A DNA stretch of 64,000 nucleotides, from NCBI GenBank assembly GCA_934045075.1, contig OW203722.1, forward strand, positions 4,707,264 to 4,771,263, in the 5' to 3' direction. This DNA is from Yponomeuta sedellus. Lineage: Eukaryota; Arthropoda; Insecta; Lepidoptera; Yponomeutidae. The notes beneath the pieces were generated by a model. It was not told where the DNA came from and did not search any database. It was given only the letters and a program-made list of their open reading frames with translations. Made by a program: the position numbers and the translations under genes. Below are positions 51,725 through 63,939 of this stretch, one piece after another (within the stretch, counting starts at the first letter, position 1; each line of letters begins with the position of its first letter).

Positions 51725-53600
51725 TTGTATTAATTTTTATACATTTAATCAGTGAGTGCCAGAAGCAGTGACTACTGACAAAACGCAGTGACTACTGCGC
51801 AGTGAGTGGTAATGTCAATGCATTAGATTTAAACTTATCCAGTGATTTAGCGCGAGTTGCCTCAAGACGTTATTTCTGATTATAGCATTTAATTGTAGTG
51901 AATTTTTTTATGCAATAAAGTCAAGAGTATATCAGCAGATATTGTCTATTGTTCTTAGAGGCAGAGACAACAGTTAATTCTAAATGAGCCCGTTCGTTCC
52001 CAGTACTGGTCAGTTCTAGTATCGGACTAGTAAGATTTTTTTTCTCAGTAGTTTCACGAAACTAAAATAGTAGAACTAGTGAGACATCTGTAGAAAATCA
52101 GGGTTCCCAGTAGTTCAACTACAGTCCTACTGTCGGACTAGTGGGAATGGTGCTTACAGGCTTGGCCTTAGAAGAACCGGAACGCGGCTGTCAAAAATAG
52201 TCTACGCTAAGTAAAGTTTGACAGACGTATCCGTGTTCTTGTATGTGCACGACTACAAGCGCCATCTTTGAAGTTCTTTGTAAATTTGTGCTGAAAACGT
52301 CTCATTGTCACCTAAACCACCATGATTGCCCGATCACTTGCAGACTATTGATCTGTACAATCCCGTGAGGTGTGCCGTTAGCGCAGTGCAAACATGGCAC
52401 CGGTATCCCCGAGTATACGGCGGGTGAGGTACATTTCGGATGTAGAATAAAATACCTCTACGTACAGAAGTACTGTTGCGATCCAGCAAAACTCGGTTGT
52501 ACTGGGGTTGGGTATTTTTAAAATACGCATTGATACATACCGATTAGTGTTCCTGTTTTACAGTAACATTTGTCCTATGAATTTTTCCCAGGTTATATTT
52601 TTCGACGTGGAGGTGACCATGAACAGGGAGGAGTGAAAAGCGAAAGTCCTTCGCTCAGCAGTGGGACATAATCGATACTACCTATAAAATCGATACTACC
52701 AAATAAACGTGTCTATTTCTATACATAAAAGAAACGCGGTATCCTAGGGTTCATATAATTTTATTAAATTAGGTATCTATGCGCTCTATACTAGTTAGCG
52801 CAGTCTTTACTGACATATTACTATGGAAATATCCATTTACATTAATAAAAAAAAAATGTTTAAAAGTATTTTTTTTAATAAATATTGGATTTGTTGTCAA
52901 CGTCAATGTCTAGCCGACATGTTTTAGGTATTGTGATTTTGTTTATAACCCTATTTAGTATTAAAAAAAGAAATATAATAACCATATTTCCATTTTTAGA
53001 AACCTAAAAATAGAAATATCAATCAATCCTAATTCTGCCCGCTGCTGCTGGCGATTGACCCTTTATTATTCACATTTAAATTATTTGGTGCTATTTATAT
53101 TTTGGGTTAGACATCATCACTAAGTAGTTCCTACTATTAAATTATATACTTTCGTGAGAAGTAAAATTAAAAGATTCTTAAATTCGGCAAGATTAATTGA
53201 TACCTACAGGAAATAAACAACCACGGGGATTGCGTCAAGTTGTTTAGTTTCCTACTTGTTATTTTGCCGTCTTAATTAACGCTGTTGTGTCATATAAGTT
53301 TTATTTACAACATCACTTCACTATAGCATAATTTTATAGGCAGTTTAGAATATTCTATTCTTTTACGATCTATGGTACGTATCGTCGCGAATCGCAATTA
53401 TCTTAATTGAGACTTTATTAGCTTCATTTTGCTCATTTTATTTCTTAACATAACTAAGATTCTAATTAGAAGATTCAATGTTAAAAAAAATCCTTTGTAC
53501 AAAAACAGACCTATTAAGAAAACAGTAGACTTACCTAAACAAAGTACTTTCAGGTACAAAAGTGACTTCCTGTTCGTGTCGTACTTACGTATCACAGGCC
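51725..53600. other. Mostly unrecognised; LINE-tail-like patch at 52590-52680
   Basis: GGGAGGAGTGAAAAGCGAAA and CTCAGCAGTGGGACATAATC resemble the end of an RTE/CR1 ORF (REEWKAKV then AVGHN). CGGACTAGT occurs twice at 52024-52142. Nothing else is recognised. Confidence 0.4.
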
Positions 53601-53603
53601 TAA

Positions 53604-53715
53604 TTATACGCACCAAATGCTGTCGGTATACCGACGTTTGCGATAGCAATTAGTATGGAATTTGACAGACGATTGTACTCGCTCGGGATTGTGTGCGCGT
53701 AACATAGTAGGAGCG
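53604..53715. mobile_element. Short palindromic MITE, second copy
   Basis: ATTATACGCACCAAATGC at the left, GGGATTGTGTGCGCGTAACA at the right, with GGAATTTGACAGACGATTG inside: a diverged relative of 8557-8675. Confidence 0.5.
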
Positions 53716-54096
53716 AGTAAAGATAAGATTATACCTTACGTTTCCGCTGGCGACTGTAAATCATACACAGACATCGATCCTCTGCGTGTCCTGTTTACTA
53801 ATGCACACCTGCACCTGTTGTACAGTCGAGCACATTTGTTTTGTTATTTATACTTGAACTAGCTGGTGCCCGCGACTTCGTCTGCGATTATTTTGCGAGT
53901 AGCTTATATTAGCGTGGCGTACAAAAGGTTTTGGCAGCGCAGTTTTGTCAGCGCACGCCAGAGTAGCTCGCAGATGTTAGATGATGATTTTTTTCCTACT
54001 TACTTGACACTTATCGCCACATTTTGGACAATTCACACAATATCCTCATAAATTGTAGCCTATTTGTTATTCTGATGTATAAGCTATATTCTTGTA

Positions 54097-54502
54097 ATAA
54101 TAAATAATATTGGCATTTTTGCATCTACTTAATGAGATGATTTATACAGCGTCCAGTAGTATCTTCACTCACACTAGATGGGTGACGGGACCACTCCGAC
54201 GCTGTAGTGCCTGGGACATGGTTTTTATAGATGGTGTAGGCTTGCCCAGCACCTATACCATCCTGACAGCTTAGTCGGCCTAGCCCACAGGAAAGACTAG
54301 TCAATACGTGCGGAGCCAACCAAGCCGCGGGTTTCCTCACGATATTTTCCTTCACCGTTGGCGTGTGGTATTGAGACTACAAATTCGCAAATTTACGTAA
54401 CTTTGAAATCAAACAAAGTCATTAGTACATGCCCCCACTCGGGATCGAACCTGGGGCTCTCGCTTGCCAGTCCATGGCAAGCTGAGCTACCACCGCTTTT
54501 CT
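54097..54502 (-). mobile_element. tRNA-derived SINE family E2 inside the Helitron
   Basis: Same as 51300-51720: GCATCTACTTAATGAGATGA, CTAGATGGGTGACGGGACCA, CTAGTCAATACGTGCGGAGC and GGATCGAACCTGGGGCTCTC. Confidence 0.8.
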
Positions 54503-54591
54503 AGTAAAGTGTCATTAAAATCCATCTGGTAGTTTTTACGTGAAAAAGTAACAAACATCCATCCATCCATACTTACAAACTTTCGCATACT

Positions 54592-54771
54592 TCTTCTTCT
54601 TTGGTCCTTTAACTCCTAGCGGAGCATAGGGCCTCAACCACAGATGTCCACTTCTGACGGTGGTCAGCGGCAGCCTCCAATTCAGGCCAGCTAGTGCCGA
54701 TCGATTTGGCCTCTTGGTCTATTGATCTTTTCCAGGTGGTCCTTGGCCGCCCCCTCTTTCGGCTGCCCAAA
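54592..54771 (-). mobile_element. RTE-like LINE tail with 15-bp target duplication
   Basis: AAACTTTCGCATACT flanks it (54577-54591, 54772-54786). The minus strand encodes RKRGRPRTTWKRSIDQEAK, SWPELEAAADHRQKW and VVEALCS, then a GAA tail. The GRP..TW.R.I..E....G.SW.E....A.DR..W...V.ALCS order belongs to a different LINE subfamily from the other tails. Confidence 0.8.
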
Positions 54772-54799
54772 AAACTTTCGCATACTACTAGTAGGATAT

Positions 54800-55485
54800 T
54801 GTACAATGACAGTAAAATTAATCCAAAGCCTTACAATATTATAACGGAGCACTACCTATTAAACCATCGTATGTCTATCTTAATGTAAGATTTAAGAAGA
54901 ATTTTTATTGTAAATCTAGTTGCTAATTATACCACGCAGTAATTTAGGCTAACTAACGAGAAGGAAAACTTCGTAAGGACACCCTGGTGTCAGAGGTATT
55001 TACGGAAACCTTTACCTTTGACTACATAAGCAGTATTTAAACAGTGTTTTAAGTAGTCGTGGTTTTATAAATAAGAATTGAAGTCGCTGTGCCGACGGCT
55101 GTACGAAGGTATATGTATTTTTCTGAAAAAGTTTTATACCTAGTTTATTAGACTTAATTGTTAGGCTAGCTTTTAAGTTGGTTTTTGGTATTTAAAGAAC
55201 TGACATTTCGTGACTCGTTTTTAAACCTGTACAATTTATTTAACGAATTACCTTCTTTTGAGAATTTGGCCGAAAGGTTAACAAAGTTATAAAAGCTAGG
55301 TAATTGAATTTTTTGCTGGAAAAGCCTTGACGTTGGATTGATTCATATTGGAATCGTTCAAATACTTGTTCGGAATAGTAGCTGCGTGCTTGAAACGGTC
55401 AAGCTGTTGACGGCAGCTTTGTCAAACAATTTCATTTAGAAAAAGTTGACGGTGTTAACAGACGACATGGAGGTCAATAGTAATA
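54800..55485. other. No recognised feature
   Basis: No repeat or exon recognised. Confidence 0.4.
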
Positions 55486-55489
55486 ATGA

Positions 55490-55725
55490 CAATAAAAACA
55501 ACAACTTCCACACAACACAATCACTTGACTTGGTCCCAAACTATGACACCCTGTACTATGGTAACCAGTCCAGAACGTAACAAACATGAACATAAACCCA
55601 GACGGAGGCCACTTGTACAAATGTACTGCGGCCCCAATGAGAAACGAATCCACGACCTCTGCCTTGGTAACACTTAATCTTAACAGGTAGACCTACGAGG
55701 CAGTGAAGCCGGCTTTTGACTGCGG
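55490..55725 (-). mobile_element. tRNA-derived SINE family F
   Basis: ACACAACACAATCACTTGAC, CACCCTGTACTATGGTAACC, reverse B box AGAAACGAATCCACGACCTC, then TAGACCTACGAGGC. Confidence 0.75.
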
Positions 55726-55754
55726 GATGTAATATAATATAATATTGCATCTTA

Positions 55755-55858
55755 GATTATTTGTCAGGTAAAACGTAATTACCTTATTTCCCGACGTTTC
55801 GACAGCGTCACAGTTGCCGTGTTCTCGGGTAGACTAAAGTGGCGAGTACAGTCAATTA
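55755..55858 (-). mobile_element. Penelope-related terminal fragment
   Basis: The minus strand has CCCGAGAACACGGCAACTGT, GACGCTGTCGAAACGTCGGG, AAATAAGGTAATTACGTTTT and ACCTGACAAATAATC, in the order seen at 49500-49580. Confidence 0.6.
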
Positions 55859-56190
55859 AAACTATGTATAGGTATCGTAAATCATTAAGAAATACTATAT
55901 TACATCTTGAGATACATACATTTTGTACCAGGCCGGTCGGTTCACACTGTTCTGTAATAATAATAGGGGTCAAAGTATGAAATTGCCGTTTTATTGCAAT
56001 AGGTTCTTTGAATTGACATAGAATCTTCATGGTTTGAGGTTTTCGAATGAAACTTTTTTCAAATGGTTTCTATGATGTTCTTTTTTTAAAAATGTGAAAC
56101 TTTTGAATATCGACTTTCAATTGTTTTTGTTATTCAATTTAGACAAGAAAGATGGATACTGCGAAAATTCGAGTGATTTGTGATGAGTCA

Positions 56191-56400
56191 TCAATGACAC
56201 TGTTGTGGCATTTGACCTGGGGTCAGCCATTGCATTTTTCTTTTCCGGTTATCATAAAGAATCCACTTTTCATCACATGTTACAATTCGATCCAATATTC
56301 CTTCATTTCTGTACCGGTTCAACAAGGCAACACAAGGTTCAACACGCGTTTCTTTCTGCAGATCATTCAAATCATGAGGCACCCATTTTTCGTAGTTTTT
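56191..56400 (-). pseudogene. Mariner transposase fragment (copies at 56191 and 58424)
   Basis: The minus strand encodes YEKWVPHDLNDLQKET, RNEGILDRIVTCDEKWILYD and NRKRKMQWLTPGQ before a stop. This is the middle of a mariner-type (DD34D) transposase: WVPH.L and the first catalytic Asp in T.DEKW..Y. The helix-turn-helix part, the rest of the catalytic triad and inverted ends are missing. An identical copy is at 58424-58633 because of the tandem duplication. Confidence 0.85.
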
Positions 56401-57032
56401 TATTTTATTGATTTTTTCAATTATAGCTATAAAACTAAACGTATGACGAGCGATAAATTATTATATCTCAAGATGTAAGTAATATATATTATATTAGGTA
56501 CATCCCATAGGGAAAAGCTGTCTTGAGGGAGCTGTATAGTTTGCTTCTGCTTGAAAAAGTAGGAGGGTGCATTAACTAACCGCATGGTGCTTGTGGGATT
56601 TTTGGCGGAATTTAGCAAAGTAATTTTAACTTTTTAATGCTATTATGGATTTCCGCAAAGTAACGCCTGATTCTATACAACATGTATAGCTTAACCTTGC
56701 CCTTAACCTTGTCCAGAGTTCCCAACACGAAATAATAAGGGGTGTTTTTACTGCCTCGATAAAATATAACTATGCTCATTGACGTCACCCGCCGTTCATT
56801 GCCGTGCCAACACCTCGCGTCAGACAGATTTAGAGTAAATAGGTAGTCTGGATAAATAGTCTTTCTTGTTTTGAGACGAGCTCTTTAGCATCATTGAGGG
56901 GTAATGCCCATAATCCCCACGCTGGGCATGCGGGTTGGGGATCGCAGTTCGGTGGAATTATACTGCAGGGTGCAATTTTCGTATTCGCCGTAAAAACAAA
57001 ATGTTCAATTAATGACGCCAAAACGGTAACCC

Positions 57033-57175
57033 CGGTTCCTCGTACAAAAACAATCTGTTAATCGATCGTTAACTGATCGTTAACTGCTGTTAATCGATCA
57101 TTAACTGTTGCTTTTTTTGTATGCACTTTGGCCAACTGACAGCTGTTAACAGTAGATTAACAGTTTTTAGTGTAC
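57033..57175. mobile_element. Small MITE with GTTAATCGATC repeats (also 59266-59408)
   Basis: The left end GGTTCCTCGTACAAAAACAA..CTGTTAATC and right end (inverse) CAGTTTCTGGTACACTAAAA..CTGTTAATC correspond. The interior has CGATCGTTAACTG-type tandem words. Confidence 0.55.
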
Positions 57176-57682
57176 CAGAAACTGGCGGTTAGTTACACCA
57201 TTAATAGATTATGTGGAGAAGAAGGTAAGAAAGAAACTCTACATTTATTCTTTTCAAGTCCAGTTCTGTCTGTCAAGGTTTTTGTATAAAAAAATCCTAC
57301 AAATATCCGAAATTGGGACGGGTTTCTAGGCATCAATAGGATATTTTATTACTAAGCGGACAACTACACTTTAAAATTTCGAAATACCCAAATATTGTCA
57401 GGTACTCCCAGCTGACCATTCTTGTTATTTTAAAGTTGACTTTGACGTTCACTTGTGTGAAAGTTGAGGAGCTGATAGTAAAAGTGGTTCGTAATCAATA
57501 GAATCAATTTATTTCAACGCAAATAATTTACATACTGTTTGCTGAATGTCAATGTACAATGTAAAATGTAAGCCGCTGCCTTCAGGCCGTAATGTAGTGG
57601 AAAAAAAGGCAGCGGGAAAAAAAACTCAACTCTGACCATCTTGTCTCAAGTCATATTAAACCCATTACATCAGTTGCCACCT

Positions 57683-57989
57683 GGGTGCTTAGTGCGAGTT
57701 TTTTAACTACTCGATCGCGTTAACGTAAACTCATATTTCTATGGCATCGAGGAAGCGCCACCTAGCGACAAGTATGGAAATTAAAATTGCTGAGTGCGAG
57801 TTGTAATGGTTAACGTTGAGAAGTGAACACGTTTACCAGCCAAAACACGAATAAACGCGAGTGCGAGTGATACTGTGATAGCGTTTTGCCAGTTCGAACG
57901 GTTAACTTACTCATACTCACTACTCAATGCTCGATTAACGCGGTAGTAAAGTTATTCGATTCGATCTGTCAAACTCGCACTAAGCACTC
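57683..57989 (+). mobile_element. MITE family G, copies 4 and 5 (also 59916-60222)
   Basis: GGTGCTTAGTGCGAGTTTTT at the left, AAACTCGCACTAAGCACTC at the right. Inserted in repeat H: TCAAGTCATATTAAACCCAT lies before it and CCTAATATGATTTCATGATT after it. Confidence 0.9.
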
Positions 57990-58073
57990 TGTACATATAC
58001 CTAATATGATTTCATGATTGGCATTAATAACTTCGCCACAAGTCGGCATAATTAACGGGGATTTTGTTTCACC

Positions 58074-58092
58074 AAATCCCCGTTACCTATAC
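58074..58092. other. 19-bp fold-back filler between the two copies
   Basis: AAATCCCCGTTACCTATAC. Its first 11 bases are the inverse of AACGGGGATTT just upstream; its last eight (ACCTATAC) are the inverse of GTATAGGT just downstream. Confidence 0.9.
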
Positions 58093-60306
58093 AACTATGT
58101 ATAGGTATCGTAAATCATTAAGAAATACTATATTACATCTTGAGATACATACATTTTGTACCAGGCCGGTCGGTTCACACTGTTCTGTAATAATAATAGG
58201 GGTCAAAGTATGAAATTGCCGTTTTATTGCAATAGGTTCTTTGAATTGACATAGAATCTTCATGGTTTGAGGTTTTCGAATGAAACTTTTTTCAAATGGT
58301 TTCTATGATGTTCTTTTTTTAAAAATGTGAAACTTTTGAATATCGACTTTCAATTGTTTTTGTTATTCAATTTAGACAAGAAAGATGGATACTGCGAAAA
58401 TTCGAGTGATTTGTGATGAGTCATCAATGACACTGTTGTGGCATTTGACCTGGGGTCAGCCATTGCATTTTTCTTTTCCGGTTATCATAAAGAATCCACT
58501 TTTCATCACATGTTACAATTCGATCCAATATTCCTTCATTTCTGTACCGGTTCAACAAGGCAACACAAGGTTCAACACGCGTTTCTTTCTGCAGATCATT
58601 CAAATCATGAGGCACCCATTTTTCGTAGTTTTTTATTTTATTGATTTTTTCAATTATAGCTATAAAACTAAACGTATGACGAGCGATAAATTATTATATC
58701 TCAAGATGTAAGTAATATATATTATATTAGGTACATCCCATAGGGAAAAGCTGTCTTGAGGGAGCTGTATAGTTTGCTTCTGCTTGAAAAAGTAGGAGGG
58801 TGCATTAACTAACCGCATGGTGCTTGTGGGATTTTTGGCGGAATTTAGCAAAGTAATTTTAACTTTTTAATGCTATTATGGATTTCCGCAAAGTAACGCC
58901 TGATTCTATACAACATGTATAGCTTAACCTTGCCCTTAACCTTGTCCAGAGTTCCCAACACGAAATAATAAGGGGTGTTTTTACTGCCTCGATAAAATAT
59001 AACTATGCTCATTGACGTCACCCGCCGTTCATTGCCGTGCCAACACCTCGCGTCAGACAGATTTAGAGTAAATAGGTAGTCTGGATAAATAGTCTTTCTT
59101 GTTTTGAGACGAGCTCTTTAGCATCATTGAGGGGTAATGCCCATAATCCCCACGCTGGGCATGCGGGTTGGGGATCGCAGTTCGGTGGAATTATACTGCA
59201 GGGTGCAATTTTCGTATTCGCCGTAAAAACAAAATGTTCAATTAATGACGCCAAAACGGTAACCCCGGTTCCTCGTACAAAAACAATCTGTTAATCGATC
59301 GTTAACTGATCGTTAACTGCTGTTAATCGATCATTAACTGTTGCTTTTTTTGTATGCACTTTGGCCAACTGACAGCTGTTAACAGTAGATTAACAGTTTT
59401 TAGTGTACCAGAAACTGGCGGTTAGTTACACCATTAATAGATTATGTGGAGAAGAAGGTAAGAAAGAAACTCTACATTTATTCTTTTCAAGTCCAGTTCT
59501 GTCTGTCAAGGTTTTTGTATAAAAAAATCCTACAAATATCCGAAATTGGGACGGGTTTCTAGGCATCAATAGGATATTTTATTACTAAGCGGACAACTAC
59601 ACTTTAAAATTTCGAAATACCCAAATATTGTCAGGTACTCCCAGCTGACCATTCTTGTTATTTTAAAGTTGACTTTGACGTTCACTTGTGTGAAAGTTGA
59701 GGAGCTGATAGTAAAAGTGGTTCGTAATCAATAGAATCAATTTATTTCAACGCAAATAATTTACATACTGTTTGCTGAATGTCAATGTACAATGTAAAAT
59801 GTAAGCCGCTGCCTTCAGGCCGTAATGTAGTGGAAAAAAAGGCAGCGGGAAAAAAAACTCAACTCTGACCATCTTGTCTCAAGTCATATTAAACCCATTA
59901 CATCAGTTGCCACCTGGGTGCTTAGTGCGAGTTTTTTAACTACTCGATCGCGTTAACGTAAACTCATATTTCTATGGCATCGAGGAAGCGCCACCTAGCG
60001 ACAAGTATGGAAATTAAAATTGCTGAGTGCGAGTTGTAATGGTTAACGTTGAGAAGTGAACACGTTTACCAGCCAAAACACGAATAAACGCGAGTGCGAG
60101 TGATACTGTGATAGCGTTTTGCCAGTTCGAACGGTTAACTTACTCATACTCACTACTCAATGCTCGATTAACGCGGTAGTAAAGTTATTCGATTCGATCT
60201 GTCAAACTCGCACTAAGCACTCTGTACATATACCTAATATGATTTCATGATTGGCATTAATAACTTCGCCACAAGTCGGCATAATTAACGGGGATTTTGT
60301 TTCACC
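58093..60306. repeat. Tandem duplication, copy 2 (2214 bp)
   Basis: Same content as copy 1: mariner scrap 58424-58633, repeat N 58773-58898, family A 59124-59205, MITE 59266-59408, family H 59737-59905, MITE G 59916-60222. At its right edge TTTCACCTT and AAGGTGAAA (60300-60321) form another exact fold-back. Confidence 0.95.
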
Positions 60307-60321
60307 TTATATAAGGTGAAA

Positions 60322-61590
60322 TTAACCTTTACGACGCCGATGTTTGGGACTGCACTAGAATCATCTTTTATTATTATTATTTTAACATGCTTCGTAGGGG
60401 TACATATACCCATTCTACCTCTTCGTAATATTGTCTTGTCTGATTTGCATAGTCATCTTACAAGGCCTCTGACGAACATTGGCAAAAAACTAATTCAGGT
60501 GTGTGAACACGACAAATATAATTCACGTCTACCTACCCCACAATCAAAACTTATTATCTTCGGCAAATAATGACGCCATAACCTACCTCCTCGCACAACG
60601 GCCGACAAAATAGGCGGAAGTAATCTAAGAAAAAAAACCAGTACAACAATACAAGAAGCATTGTTGTAATTTTCAACAATTGTCGGGCTGACAATGCTGG
60701 CTGGTGAGCCAACAATGCCGTGGCGCGCTGCGGGGTGCTCAAATTGACAGTATCGACTCGATCGCGATCTGATAGCGGCCCGGAGGCGGTGTGGATACAA
60801 CCTGTGTTAAGGCTACTCCTACACTTTGCTTGTGTGTCTCTTGAAGGCCGTTTTATGGGTGTTATGTTGCTCCTTTGCACCCTTTGCGGAAGTTACAGTT
60901 CAGTCGCCCTATACTTCGTTTTTTTAGCATTAGAAATTTCGTAAACGAAGAAGCAGGGCTACTGCTTATTATTACGTAGATGTAACATCTGAAACGTAGA
61001 TAGAAAGCTGTATTTACTTGGCTCAACAGTGAACTAAGTAGGTATGTATTTAAAAAAATATATATATAAATTAGGCAGACGATTTTTAGGTTGACTAGCC
61101 CTTTTAGTTGCTTCTTTATTTACGCAATTTTTAATGCTAAAAAAACGAAGTATACCTAGGTATGGCGGTGACGAATCGCTTAAAGTACAAAAATCTAATC
61201 GAAATTCCGATTTAAATGCAAAAATAAAACTAGAAACGTGTTGTTGTTGAAATTGAAATTGATTTATTTCACATAAGTACCTATAACAATTTACTTATCC
61301 TACTTTACCATTGTTGATTAAAATATAATTATGTTTAACTGATGATAAGATTAGAGCGATGTTGTCTGTAGGTACTACTTAAAAAATCTGTATGACAGAC
61401 AGCAACGCCTTCTTTCTGGAAAAAATAACTGATTTTTTTACATTGCTGCTTGAGTATTTACTTATAGATGCTAGTTACACACTAAAAACAAATTACATTG
61501 TGTGAGTGATACGGTGTGTGTGTGTGTTGTTACAAGAAATGTAAAATAGATAAAGTACGTTGAAAATTTTTAATAATAATCATATTAATT
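60322..61590. other. Unrecognised; GC-richer island at 60590-60890
   Basis: 60590-60890 is richer in GC and CpG (GTATCGACTCGATCGCGATC, GCGGCCCGGAGGCGGTG) and partly open on both strands, but no domain, start or splice pattern convinces. The rest is AT-rich. Confidence 0.35.
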
Positions 61591-61591
61591 T

Positions 61592-61625
61592 TCACACAAC
61601 ACAATCACTTGCCCAGGTTCCTTGT
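61592..61625 (-). mobile_element. SINE family F scrap
   Basis: TTCACACAACACAATCACTT and GCCCAGG: the 3' edge of family F only. Confidence 0.5.
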
Positions 61626-61818
61626 GCTAATTAATTTTCTCGGACTCAGATACCTTTTGCTAATTAATTTTATTTCATCTACATTAAAATATCCGGTTAC
61701 AGTGTTTGTTATCGAACTCCACCGACTTCCAAATTTTTTGTGAATTTTTGGTAGCTTTGAGAATAGGCTAATTAATATGGTAAAATTATTAATATGGTAA
61801 ATTAATATGGTAAAGTAT

Positions 61819-62087
61819 GGCCGACACCACTGCTGTGTGGTGTCGGCCTAGAGAATAGCACCAACCCATATTCTTCCCGCGGGTGTCGTAAAAGGCGACT
61901 AAGGGACACAAACCAGGGGGTGGGCAGCAGCGCCCCCTGAAGTACAATTTCACCAAACTGCGATCCCCAACCCGCATGCCCAGCGTGGGGATTATGGGTA
62001 TTATGATGGCACAACGTTGCGCTATGGCGCTCATTAGGGGAGGGCTATGTCCAGCAGTGGACTAATATAGCCTGAAGAAGAAGAAGA
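61819..62087 (+). mobile_element. RTE-tailed repeat family A, long copy with fold-back start
   Basis: GGCCGACACCAC-TGCTGT-GTGGTGTCGGCC at 61819-61848 is an exact palindrome whose right arm begins the repeat. CACAAACCAGGGGGTGGGCA, GGGGATTATGGGTATTATGA and ATAGCCTGAAGAAGAAGAAG follow. Confidence 0.8.
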
Positions 62088-63935
62088 GTATGGTAAAAAA
62101 ACGTTTGTTGTGTCAGCTAGCTAGTATTCTATGAATGTTTTGAAAGCTGTCAAAACATTCCTTCGGTCAGATTTCATTCAGCGGTTAGCTTTCAACTAAC
62201 ATTTTGTATCTGGATCTACAAAAAAATTCACGCCTCTTACTTACCCCTTTGGCAATATGGACAGCGATAAAGTAATCGCGATTAGACCCGTTTAATATGT
62301 TATTTGATTATATATGAGTATCGCGAATCATTAAAAAATAATATGAATAGAAAAGCATTATTGCATTTTGCGCTTGCACAGTTTCGATTTTGGCAACTTA
62401 ATAATGTCAATTCCCGTAACTGGTGATGTTTCATGGAAACCGCAGATTTCATTAAATCCAAAAGTCGTAAATACACGTTACCTTCCTTCTCTCATTAACT
62501 TCCAGTAATGAAAAGCTTGCGCTATGAAAGAAGTCAAGAGAGTTAAAGGATTATGGCCCATATGCCATTGAAATTAAGGACCTTGCCGTGAAACTTCGGT
62601 TGTGGCGCGTGCTCGAGGTACTTACTTTTCTTTCGTTCAGTCTTGGTGAAAATAAAAATAAGCCGGGGCTTAGTTAGCGAAATTACACGTGGAAACAAAA
62701 AATATGTTTTTCAATTTGCGTTCTTGTACCCGTAGGGATTTCCAATTACATTGAGCTCTTGGACTATAAAATGGCTCTACGGAGTCCTCGCAATTATAGT
62801 ACTAGGAATGGAGGTATTCTGTTCCATTAAACAAGTCAAATGTGTTGTTGAACTCTCCGCTTGCAATAAATTGAAATGCAGATTAGTATAGGGTTCTGAA
62901 GACTACTATTGAATGCAGAGCCACTGAGCTCTTATCAATTAATGCATACTTCCTTATTAAGATTAATTTAATAAGGAACTATTTTTAAGCGATTCATTAA
63001 GTGCTTTGCAGCGAAACTAGGAGCGAAAAGTAACTTAACAAATTATTAACTTAGTTCCGGATTAACTTACTTGATTTTTTGTCGGAAGAGTCCGACCAGG
63101 TTATTTTAGTTTAAAAGTTTACAAATATTGAAAGTTATAGGCAAACAAAATAATCCGTATTACGATTATAAGGCGTGCGAGAACCACCCTTAAAGCAGCT
63201 TTATTTTTATTTGTGGCCGTATAGGACAAAATAAAGCAAATCGTTCATGAAACATAACACTGCAGTCTTAAACCCAAGTTTAAGCAAACTTAAACCTTAC
63301 CTTTATGAGTAGTACCATGACGCGGCTCGATCATCTTGCAAGTATATTTATAGCTGGCCAAAAAGCTGGTGCAAAAACGTCAGAATTAAAACGTGACTCA
63401 CACCCTCGCAACTACCTATGAAGTGACAAATGTTAATGTATGCATTTTAGGTTAAACCGGATTAGTCCGTACAGCCCGTGAAGCTGCATAGTAGTGGTCC
63501 TACTATCTGGTGAAGATTTACGGGCTTTCCATTCGTCCTGTAGTTTATGTCATTGTGTCGGTAGTTATCCATGTAGGTACCTGAAGGTCTAGTGACATAT
63601 TTTTGTACGCAGTATTTTTTGGAATAATTTGTAAGGAAGAACTGTCGCTTTGCCTGTCGAGAAATCGTATTATGACTAAAATTTTGCAGTGTCAGTCAAA
63701 GAAGAGAATGCTCCGTGTGTTGGTCTATCGCACTGAATGAAGTATTAGATTCATGATCTGAAATAAAACGGCTCGTAAAGGTGGCAGTAAAGAGGATCAC
63801 CTTTAATCTGCACCTAGGAATAAATTATAAGACGGTTATAGCTGCGTAGACTGCTCTAACATCGTCTGCTATAATCAATTGTGAATAACATAACGTAACG
63901 TAACGTAACATAACATTTACATACAGGCACATACA
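62088..63935. other. Mostly unrecognised; Penelope-end scrap at 62265-62345
   Basis: AGTAATCGCGATTAGACCCG, TTTAAT and ATATGAGTATCGCGAATCAT match the end phrases at 49572-49620. The rest is AT-rich without recognisable repeats or exons; AACGTAACGTAAC repeats at 63893-63910. Confidence 0.4.
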
Positions 63936-63939
63936 TTGC

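Larger units (their letters stand above)
53858..54797 (-). mobile_element. Helitron (Lep1-like), reverse, with two nested insertions
   Basis: Minus-strand element: 3' end at CTAGCTGGTGCCCGCGACTT (53861), interior ATAAATTGTAGCCTATTTGTTATTCTGATG at 54047-54076, then CATTAAAATCCATCTGGTAG and ACTTACAAACTTTCGCATAC...TACTAGTAGG at the 5' end. A SINE (54097-54502) and an RTE tail (54592-54771) lie inside. Confidence 0.7.
55860..58073. repeat. Tandem duplication, copy 1 (2214 bp)
   Basis: Matches 58093-60306 at an offset of 2233. No difference was found in the stretches I compared, and the predicted reading frames are identical in both. Contents: mariner scrap, repeat N (56540-56665), family A scrap (56891-56972, minus), small MITE (57033-57175), family H (57504-57672) and MITE family G (57683-57989). 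Confidence 0.95.

Noticed and set aside
56152..56478. 108-codon frame on the plus strand, present twice
   Set aside because: The opposite strand encodes a mariner transposase fragment, and duplication of the segment explains the repetition.
60554..60944. Overlapping open frames in a GC-richer island
   Set aside because: Low stop density from base composition; no domain, start context or splice sites that agree on one strand.
49091..62087. CRISPR-like regular repeats
   Set aside because: The recurring words belong to dispersed retroelement tails; spacing is irregular and the genome is eukaryotic.
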